Positions 1 to 5,673 of a stretch of 5,874 nucleotides of DNA are shown here, piece by piece. Source of the stretch: JACQCV01 sp964639675 (GTDB lineage Bacteria > Patescibacteriota > Minisyncoccia > Phycocordibacterales > UBA12445); the NCBI GenBank assembly GCA_964639675.1, contig CAZXEK010000015.1:1-5874 (forward strand). The letters run 5' to 3'. The number at the start of each line of letters is the position of its first letter. The first letter of the stretch is position 1. The translations under genes were made by a program, and so were the position numbers. The notes under the pieces were generated by a model. It did no database searches and was not told the origin of the DNA. It saw nothing but the letters and a program-made list of their open reading frames with translations.

Positions 1-2
1 TC

Positions 3-227
3 TATTTCATTCTTGTGATTGGAGGTCTTACCTTATCAGTGTATATGAGGAGTCGCAGTATTTTGGTCATGAGCACTCTTTTCCTTATTGCTCATGTTTC
101 GTATATCACAAGCGAATATTTTGCAAATTCACTTGGTTGGCCAATCTCTCTTGTTATTCTTGGGTTTGTTTTTATTGGACTTGGATATGTTTCAATCAAC
201 ATCAACAAAAAATATATCGCAAATTAA
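3..227 (+). CDS. C-terminal fragment of a multi-spanning membrane protein (5' end outside window)
   Basis: The reading frame is open from the left edge (first complete codon at base 3) to a TAA at 225-227, so this is the tail of a longer gene. The GTG at 15 is probably an internal valine, not a start, because no start signal precedes it and the upstream codons also encode hydrophobic residues. About 75 residues are visible. They form two or three hydrophobic segments separated by a short loop containing Arg-Ser-Arg, and they end in a polar, lysine-containing tail. The segment reading roughly YFANSLGWP followed by a Gly-rich hydrophobic helix resembles, from memory, the tails of DUF2157/DUF4401-like bacterial membrane proteins. 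That similarity is tentative and no function should be inferred. A strong hairpin 21 bases after the stop probably ends this transcription unit. Confidence 0.7.
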   Translation, partial: YFILVIGGLTLSVYMRSRSILVMSTLFLIAHVSYITSEYFANSLGWPISLVILGFVFIGLGYVSININKKYIAN

Positions 228-248
228 ATTTGCGTGATTCAAGGGAGC

Positions 249-291
249 AATCCCCGCCATTTTATAATATTTCCTAAAAATGGCGGGGATT
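249..291 (+). terminator. Perfect 15-bp hairpin, probable terminator of the upstream gene
   Basis: Bases 249-263 pair perfectly with 277-291 around a 13-base AT-rich loop. The outer half of the stem is GC-rich (CCCCGCC/GGCGGGG) and the inner part next to the loop is A/T. It lies 21 bases after the stop of the preceding gene and 75 bases before htpX, where a terminator is expected. The weak point is the tail: only a short T run (290-292) follows before GTGCG, so it is not a textbook intrinsic terminator. A dispersed palindromic repeat or RNA-stabilising hairpin is the alternative. Confidence 0.5.
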
Positions 292-303
292 TGTGCGCGC
301 ACA
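292..303. repeat. 12-bp perfect GC-rich palindrome
   Basis: The sequence tgtgcgcgcaca is identical to its reverse complement. It begins at the base right after the 249-291 hairpin and is followed by another G-rich stretch (304-315). Its position 63 bases before the htpX start would suit a dimeric regulator site, but no flanking promoter is recognisable, so the role is unknown. The GC-rich patch from about 282 to 315 stands out against the AT-rich surroundings. Confidence 0.4.
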
Positions 304-365
304 GGGCGGGCAAGGTGAGAAGCGAATACTTGGAGCTTCGCATTATCGAAGAAAAATTAATTTAA

Positions 366-1406
366 ATGTTTATAAAACAACTTAAAGCCATTAAAGAATA
401 CACCCTCAACAAACCAATAACCAGGATGGTAATTGGCGTTATTTTAATCCTTATTGGACTTACTGCTCTTGTCACTCCTCTTACCCCTGGTTCGTGGCTG
501 GCAATTATAGGCCTTGAGATGTTAGGCATACAAACTTTATTTTTTAATAGATTAAAATCTATGTTTAGACTTAAAACACTTGTTCTTCTGGGTGGTCTTA
601 CGGGCCTGCTTATTGGCTTAGGTTATTATTTGGGCGGGCAGAACGGTGCACTAGTTGCGCTTATACTTTCGGCAGTTATGAATCTCGGCTCTTACTGGTT
701 CTCTGACAAGATTGTACTTGCAATCTATAAGGCAAAGGAGATCCATCGCGAGACAAACCCCAAGCTTCATCTGATGCTTGAAGATCTTGCACAAAAAGCT
801 AACATACCAAAACCAAGGCTTTACCTTGTATCTCTCCCCATTCCAAATGCATTCGCCACTGGCAGAAATGAGAACCATGCAGTTGTAGCAGTTACAAAGG
901 GTATCTTAGATCTACTAGATGAAGATGAACTGCGAGGAGTACTTGCTCACGAACTTTCACACATCAAAAACCGAGATATTCTGCTATCAAGTATCGCCGC
1001 AACGCTTGCCGGCGCAATTTCATATATTGCTCAGATGGCCTATTTCGCCGGAATGTTTGCGAGTAACTCTCGAGATGAAAGAGGTGGCGGTAATGCTTTT
1101 GGTACGATTGTGCTTGTAATCCTTACCCCAATTATTGCAACTCTCCTTCATCTTGCTATTTCACGCTCTCGTGAGTATTTAGCTGATGAGACCGGAGCAA
1201 AGATTTCTAGAAATCCCCTCTCCCTCGCTTCTGCGTTGAAGAAACTTCATCAATCAACACGAGCGCACCCCATGATTGGCGAACCAAAACATGAAGCAAC
1301 GGCACATATGTTTATCGTAAATCCATTCAAACCATCACTCTTAATGTCTATTTTTTCAACCCACCCACCCATGGAAGAAAGGGTGAAGAGATTAGAAAAA
1401 ATGTAA
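366..1406 (+). CDS. htpX: HtpX-type M48 membrane zinc metalloprotease with N-terminal PGPGW-like extension
   Basis: Predicted membrane-bound protease of the HtpX family, which degrades damaged or misfolded membrane proteins. The zinc site is clear: HELSH at residues 195-199 (H195 and H199 ligands, E196 catalytic) and the downstream SREYLAD block with E270 as the likely third ligand. Family landmarks include MNLGSYWFSDKIVL (105-118), PNAFATGR (160-167) and the C-terminal STHPPMEERVKRL (331-343). Hydrophobic helices lie at about 71-90 and 93-110, with two more after the HELSH motif (about 205-231 and 246-265), matching the HtpX topology. At 346 residues it is about 60 longer than usual (280-290). 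The extra N-terminus (residues 1-65) has two hydrophobic helices around LTPGSW (39-44), resembling the small PGPGW membrane family. An in-frame ATG at 561 (Met66) would give a normal 281-residue HtpX. I keep 366 because the extension looks like real protein. Neither start has a clear Shine-Dalgarno sequence. Confidence 0.93.
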   Translation: MFIKQLKAIKEYTLNKPITRMVIGVILILIGLTALVTPLTPGSWLAIIGLEMLGIQTLFFNRLKSMFRLKTLVLLGGLTGLLIGLGYYLGGQNGALVALILSAVMNLGSYWFSDKIVLAIYKAKEIHRETNPKLHLMLEDLAQKANIPKPRLYLVSLPIPNAFATGRNENHAVVAVTKGILDLLDEDELRGVLAHELSHIKNRDILLSSIAATLAGAISYIAQMAYFAGMFASNSRDERGGGNAFGTIVLVILTPIIATLLHLAISRSREYLADETGAKISRNPLSLASALKKLHQSTRAHPMIGEPKHEATAHMFIVNPFKPSLLMSIFSTHPPMEERVKRLEKM

Positions 1407-1456
1407 TAAAAATAATTTGCTGGTAAATTTAAATAATTTTAAGTATTCTATAAAAA

Positions 1457-2647
1457 ATGAACCTGCTAGCAATAGAGACAAGCTGTGATGAGACAGCTAT
1501 AAGTATACTTGAAGCCAGGGGGACACATAGATCACCCTCTTTTAAAATATTGTCTAGCGTGGTGCACTCTCAAGCGGCACTTCACGCAAAATGGTCAGGC
1601 GTCGTGCCAAATTTAGCAAAGAGAGAACACTCAAAAAATCTGGTACCAATCCTACGAAAAGCCCTCGAAGAAAGCGGCCTCCTTGTAAATAAAAAGCTGG
1701 CATCTCTACCTGAAACAGAAAAAATTAAAAAGATGCTGGAACGAGAACCGGGGCTCGCAGAACTATTTTTAGAATTCGTTCCAAATATTGCAGTCCCAAA
1801 AATTGATGCCATTGCAGTAACATATGGCCCCGGACTTGAACCAGCATTGTGGACGGGTATAAATTTTGCAAAAGCACTGGGACTTTTTTGGAACAAACCA
1901 ATTATGCCTATAAATCACATGGAGGGACATATCCTATCGGTTCTCCTACCTGAGACAACTCCCGGTCTCCGTTCAAATTTAAAGCTAAAACTCCCAGCCA
2001 TTGCTCTACTTATAAGCGGTGGCCATACCGAATTGGTTTTAATTAAGGACTGGCTTAAATACAAAGTTCTCGGTCACACCAGAGATGATGCTGTCGGTGA
2101 AGCCTTTGACAAGGTCGCAAGGATGTTGGGGCTCCCTTATCCTGGCGGACCAGAGATATCGAAGTTGGCAGAAAAATTTTCCACTTGGGAGTTGAGCTCC
2201 CAAGTAAATAAAATCCCGATCAAGCTCCCCCGACCAATGATAAATTCTGGTGACTTAGATTTCTCATTCTCCGGACTAAAAACTGCCGTCCTTTATAAAA
2301 TAAAAGAGATTGGGAAGCTTTCAGAAGAGATTAAGTCTGAAATAGCTCACGAATTCGAAGAGGCTGTTGTAGATGTGCTTATTAGTAAAACTAAACTGGC
2401 CTTAAGACAAAACGAGGTAAAAACTTTAATAATCGGTGGAGGGGTAATAGCCAATAAAAAGATCAGGGAAGCCTTCAAGGGGTTAGCTAACGAAAATTTG
2501 AGACTACTAATCCCCCACAGAACACTTTCGACAGATAACGCCGCAATGATTGCCACGGCCGGATATTTTCGTTATCTTGACTATAAAAATAAAAAAACCA
2601 AACCGAATAAAAATTTCAAAGCAACAGGAAATTTGATTTTAAAATAA
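1457..2647 (+). CDS. tsaD: tRNA N6-adenosine threonylcarbamoyltransferase TsaD, with internal insert
   Basis: Transfers the threonylcarbamoyl group from TC-AMP to A37 of ANN-decoding tRNAs, in complex with TsaB/TsaE in the cytoplasm. It is recognised from the start (MNLLAIETSCDET, residues 1-13), the metal-binding NHMEGH (153-158, H154 and H158), the nucleotide-binding SGGHTEL (187-193), GEAFDK (214-219), LDFSFSGLKT (267-276), GGGVIANKK (327-335) and STDNAAMIA (358-366, D360 a likely metal ligand). All expected catalytic motifs are intact. It is 396 residues long against about 335-345 for the family. Most of the excess is a charged segment of about 36 residues at roughly 76-114, between the ESGL helix and the KIDAIAVTYGPGL strand. 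The common GPGLVGAL is here GPGLEPAL (125-131). The start lies 50 bases after htpX without a Shine-Dalgarno match. The other t6A genes (tsaB, tsaC, tsaE) are not in the window. Confidence 0.97.
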   Translation: MNLLAIETSCDETAISILEARGTHRSPSFKILSSVVHSQAALHAKWSGVVPNLAKREHSKNLVPILRKALEESGLLVNKKLASLPETEKIKKMLEREPGLAELFLEFVPNIAVPKIDAIAVTYGPGLEPALWTGINFAKALGLFWNKPIMPINHMEGHILSVLLPETTPGLRSNLKLKLPAIALLISGGHTELVLIKDWLKYKVLGHTRDDAVGEAFDKVARMLGLPYPGGPEISKLAEKFSTWELSSQVNKIPIKLPRPMINSGDLDFSFSGLKTAVLYKIKEIGKLSEEIKSEIAHEFEEAVVDVLISKTKLALRQNEVKTLIIGGGVIANKKIREAFKGLANENLRLLIPHRTLSTDNAAMIATAGYFRYLDYKNKKTKPNKNFKATGNLILK

Positions 2648-2725
2648 ATAAAACCAATATTAATTTAAGATACCTTAAAAGGTAACCCGCGGTCTAAGTG
2701 TTAAGTTTCCTAAGCTAAAAAAATT

Positions 2726-2734
2726 TGCTAGAAT
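2726..2734 (+). promoter_or_regulatory. Candidate extended -10 promoter element for valS
   Basis: TGCTAGAAT matches the extended -10 form TGnTATAAT with one mismatch in the hexamer (TAGAAT, 2729-2734). A weak -35 candidate, TTTCCT at 2706-2711, sits 17 bases upstream and matches 3 of 6 consensus positions. A start site about 7 bases downstream of the -10 would fall at or next to the valS ATG (2741), giving a leaderless or nearly leaderless mRNA. The same bases form a 6-bp inverted repeat (2724-2729 with 2736-2741) that touches the ATG. Confidence 0.45.
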
Positions 2735-2740
2735 AAGCAA

Positions 2741-4963
2741 ATGGACGAAAAACTATCTAAGCCTTATAGACCAGAAGAAACAGAAAAAAGAATCTACAAA
2801 CAGTGGGAAGATTCTGGCTATTTTAACCCTGATGTTTGCATAAAAAATGGAATCACAGCTAAAGATGCAGAGCACTTTTCTATGGTCCTACCACCACCGA
2901 ATGTAACTGGAAGGCTTCATCTTGGACATGCCCTCGAACACAGCTTGCAAGACGCAGTGGTTCGATTCGAACGAATGCGTGGTAAAAGAACTCTCTGGAT
3001 CCCAGGGACAGACCACGCAGCCATAGCCACCCAGTCCAAATTTGAAAAAGAATTACAAAAAAAGACAGGGAAATCGCGTCACGATTTTTCCCGTCACGAT
3101 TTTTTTAATATGATCAATGAGTTTGGTCTCTCCAATCAAAAAGATATGCTAGAGCAGATGCGTCTGCTCGGCTCATCTCTCGACTGGTCACGCCAAGCAT
3201 TCACGCTAGATAAGGAACGTAGTCTGGCTGTCAAAACGGCCTTCAAAAAAATGTATGACGAAGGACTTATATACCGTGGCTATAGAGTTGTAAATTGGGA
3301 TCCAAGAGGGCAAACGACAATCGCTGATGACGAAATTGTTTATGAAGAAAGAGAAGCAAGGCTGTATACATTTAAATATTCAAAAGATTTCCCCATCTAC
3401 ATATCCACAACTCGTCCTGAGACCAAGGTGGGTGATACGGCTGTTGCTGTAAATCCTAAAGATGTTCGATATAAAGAATACGTAGGCAAGACTTATTCAA
3501 TAAAAGATTTTTGTGGTGTAACACTTAACATAAAGATCGTAGCTGATGATTCGGTAGAACCAGAATTTGGCACCGGGGCACTCGGTGTGACGCCAGCACA
3601 TAGTCAGATAGATGCCGATATAGCCAAACGACACAGTCTGCCAAGCATACAAGTGATAAATGAGTTTGCGAAAATGATAGTTGGAGATGAAAGAATTGTG
3701 GGAAAGAAAACAACTGAAGCAAGAGAAACTATTGTCTCCTGGTTAAACGAATCAGGACTACTCCAAAAGGAAGAGACTGTCCGGCAAAATGTCGGAACAG
3801 CAGAGAGAACTGGAGGTATTGTAGAACCTATTCCAAAACTACAATGGTTCATTGACGTCAACAAGGCCATCCCCTCCAAAAATGGAAAAACCTTAAAGGA
3901 GCTCATGCGAGAACCAATTTCATCGCATGAGGTAGATATACTCCCCGAACATTTTAAAAAGATCTACTATAACTGGATAGACAACCTGCGTGATTGGTGT
4001 ATCTCGCGACAAATTATTTACGGTCATCAGATCCCAGTATGGTATAAAGGTGGAGAGATATTTTGTGGAATAGAACCCCCGAAAGAAGAAGGATTTGAGC
4101 AAGATCCGGATACTCTAGATACATGGTTCTCATCTAGTCTGTGGACATTTAGCACTCTTGGTTGGCCCACCGACTACGCTCCTCTCCACGAGGGTCGAGG
4201 CTCTCGAGAGCAAGGCAATCCCATACCAAACTCTGATCTCAAAAATTATTATCCTACTACCCTAATGAACCCTGGGTATGAAATTCTTTTCTTTTGGGTA
4301 GCTAGAATGATTATGATGAGTAGATATCTTTTAGATCAGATCCCGTTCAAAATGGTATACCTCCACGGCATAGTAAGGGACTCTCAGGGTAAAAAATTTA
4401 GCAAGTCTGCCAAGAATGGCATAGAACCCGAAGAGGTGATAAGGCAGTTTGGTACAGATGCACTTAGAATGTCCATGATCGTAGGGATTGGCCCAGGGAA
4501 TGACCTCAATTTTGATATTCAAAAAGTCAGAGCCTACTCTAAATTCGCTAATAAACTTTGGAATATCTCCCGTTTCGTAATATCAAACACGAGTGATCTA
4601 GACCTGACTAAAAATCAGACACTCACCACAGAAGATTTAAAGATCTGGAAAAATACTGAGAATCTTATAAAGAAAACGACGGATGATATGGAGAATTATA
4701 AATTTTATCTAGCTGCCGAAAATCTGTACCACTATATTTGGCATGAATTTGCTGATAAGATAATAGAAGAGAGTAAGCCACTTCTAGAAAATAAGGACCA
4801 GGACATATCAAAATCTAGAAAAAGATTGCTTCAAGATATATTAGAAACTTGCCTAAAACTTCTCCATCCTTTTATGCCTTTCATCACCGAAGAGATCTGG
4901 AGTATGTTGCCAAAGTGTCCCAATAAAAACAGTCTATTAATGATAGAAACATGGCCCCATTAG
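2741..4963 (+). CDS. valS: Valyl-tRNA synthetase (class Ia), lacking the C-terminal coiled coil
   Basis: Charges tRNA-Val with valine and edits mischarged threonine. The N-terminus (YRPEETEKRIYKQWE) and PPPNVTGRLHLGHAL (51-65, HLGH at 60-63) are typical. The editing domain shows STTRPET (222-228) and GTGALGVTPAH (277-287), with the key aspartate D291 kept. The catalytic core continues with LRDWCISRQ (416-424), DTWFSSSLWTFSTLGWP (460-476), FFWVARMIMMS (517-527) and the KMSKS loop as KFSKS (552-556). The anticodon-binding domain fills about 600-735. At 740 residues it is shorter than typical ValRS (about 860-950). It stops just after the final ETWP strand, so the tRNA-binding C-terminal coiled coil is absent. 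The zinc-knuckle region before DTWFSS is also short, with only Cys442. Oddities are a tandem SRHDF repeat (112-121) and an insert at about 477-498. The gene starts 93 bases after tsaD and overlaps the next gene. Confidence 0.97.
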   Translation: MDEKLSKPYRPEETEKRIYKQWEDSGYFNPDVCIKNGITAKDAEHFSMVLPPPNVTGRLHLGHALEHSLQDAVVRFERMRGKRTLWIPGTDHAAIATQSKFEKELQKKTGKSRHDFSRHDFFNMINEFGLSNQKDMLEQMRLLGSSLDWSRQAFTLDKERSLAVKTAFKKMYDEGLIYRGYRVVNWDPRGQTTIADDEIVYEEREARLYTFKYSKDFPIYISTTRPETKVGDTAVAVNPKDVRYKEYVGKTYSIKDFCGVTLNIKIVADDSVEPEFGTGALGVTPAHSQIDADIAKRHSLPSIQVINEFAKMIVGDERIVGKKTTEARETIVSWLNESGLLQKEETVRQNVGTAERTGGIVEPIPKLQWFIDVNKAIPSKNGKTLKELMREPISSHEVDILPEHFKKIYYNWIDNLRDWCISRQIIYGHQIPVWYKGGEIFCGIEPPKEEGFEQDPDTLDTWFSSSLWTFSTLGWPTDYAPLHEGRGSREQGNPIPNSDLKNYYPTTLMNPGYEILFFWVARMIMMSRYLLDQIPFKMVYLHGIVRDSQGKKFSKSAKNGIEPEEVIRQFGTDALRMSMIVGIGPGNDLNFDIQKVRAYSKFANKLWNISRFVISNTSDLDLTKNQTLTTEDLKIWKNTENLIKKTTDDMENYKFYLAAENLYHYIWHEFADKIIEESKPLLENKDQDISKSRKRLLQDILETCLKLLHPFMPFITEEIWSMLPKCPNKNSLLMIETWPH
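3074..3103 (+). repeat. 15-bp tandem repeat inside valS
   Basis: Two adjacent 15-base units (3074-3088 and 3089-3103) differ at one base and encode SRHDF twice. The region corresponds to the conserved RHDLGREKF-type segment of ValRS, and the overall length appears unchanged relative to the family. Confidence 0.75.
4200..4211. repeat. 12-bp perfect palindrome within a GC-rich in-frame insert of valS
   Basis: gctctcgagagc equals its own reverse complement. It lies in a segment encoding about 17 extra residues between the GWP and YYPT landmarks of ValRS. Of bases 4181-4220, 25 of 40 are G or C, clearly richer than the surrounding coding sequence. Confidence 0.6.
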
Positions 4964-5643
4964 TAAGCCCCTTGGTCTTATTTCTTTCTTTGATCGGCGG
5001 CATAATACCCGCAATTTTATGGCTTTGGTTTTGGCTCCGAGAAGATGATAAACATCCGGAGCCCCAAAGAATGCTAGTCATTACTTTTATCACTGGAATC
5101 ATCTCTATAATACCGACATACTATGCCGAAACATTCATTGTAAAAAATGTCGTCGCTAGTCAAGGAATAATATTCCTACTCTGGGCACTAATAGAGGAAT
5201 TTGCAAAATTTGGGGCAGCTTACCTTGGAGCATTGAGAACAAAATTCTACGATGAGCCGATAGACGCCATCATCTATTTGATCACTGCTGCCCTTGGCTT
5301 CGCTGCTGCCGAAAACTTCTTGTTCATAATAAACTCGCCAGATGGAATGTCTAGTTTGTTGACCGGCACCATGCGCTTCGTCGGTGCTAGTCTATTACAT
5401 ACCCTAGCTTCAGCATTTATAGGTAGTTTGATGGCCCTAACTTTCAACAAGAACCACTTCTTAAAATTTGCCGCTATAATTTTCGGGATATTAACATCCA
5501 CTATGTTGCACACATCATTTAACATCTCTATAATTAAAGACGGTGGTGGCAACATATCTACTGTCTTCATCTCTCTGTGGCTTGCTATAATATTCTTAAT
5601 ACTCTTTTTTGAGAAACTTCGGGTAGAAGATAACTATAATTAA
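4951..5643 (+). CDS. prsW: PrsW-family intramembrane metalloprotease
   Basis: Predicted polytopic membrane protease of the PrsW group (CPBP/Abi-related superfamily). The Bacillus member performs site-1 cleavage of the anti-sigma factor RsiW. The four characteristic motifs are present: EEFAK (82-86; E82, E83, K86), DEPIDAIIY (101-109) leading into GFAAAENFLF (116-125; E121), RFVGASLLHTLASAFIG (142-158; H150) and a final HTSFN (187-191; H187). Seven or so hydrophobic helices cover most of the 230 residues, close to the family's usual size. The N-terminus has the typical pattern of a hydrophobic helix followed by a charged loop ending DKHPEP (33-38). The ATG at 4951 lies inside valS and overlaps its last 13 bases, which suggests translational coupling. 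The substrate is unknown; no sigma/anti-sigma pair is visible in the window, so a role in sigma-factor signalling cannot be claimed. Confidence 0.9.
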   Translation: MAPLVSPLVLFLSLIGGIIPAILWLWFWLREDDKHPEPQRMLVITFITGIISIIPTYYAETFIVKNVVASQGIIFLLWALIEEFAKFGAAYLGALRTKFYDEPIDAIIYLITAALGFAAAENFLFIINSPDGMSSLLTGTMRFVGASLLHTLASAFIGSLMALTFNKNHFLKFAAIIFGILTSTMLHTSFNISIIKDGGGNISTVFISLWLAIIFLILFFEKLRVEDNYN

Positions 5644-5673
5644 AATAAAGATTACCAGACTAACTCTTTTATA

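Noticed and set aside
263..268. Perfect TATAAT in the loop of the 249-291 hairpin as an htpX promoter
   Set aside because: No -35-like hexamer is found at the right distance, and an AT-rich loop readily gives this match by chance.
651..878. Minus-strand open frame within htpX, and similar antisense frames throughout tsaD, valS and prsW
   Set aside because: They lie opposite strongly conserved coding sequence and their translations show no recognisable family pattern.
919..1119. Second plus-strand frame overlapping htpX
   Set aside because: It sits across the HELSH region in another frame and is a shadow of the protease gene.
1417..1454. Promoter for tsaD (TTGCTG with TATAAA or TATTCT)
   Set aside because: The spacings are 26 and 21 bases, outside the normal range, and the region is generally AT-rich.
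2671..2684. Inverted repeat tacctt/aaggta in the tsaD-valS gap as a terminator
   Set aside because: The stem is only 5-6 bp with a 2-4 base loop and no T tract follows, so it is too weak to call.
2680..2695. T-box-like motif (GGTAACCCGCGG) upstream of valS
   Set aside because: It loosely resembles the T-box core UGGNACCGCG but needs extra bases to align. The whole gap is only 93 bases, there is no room for a stem I, and no terminator follows.
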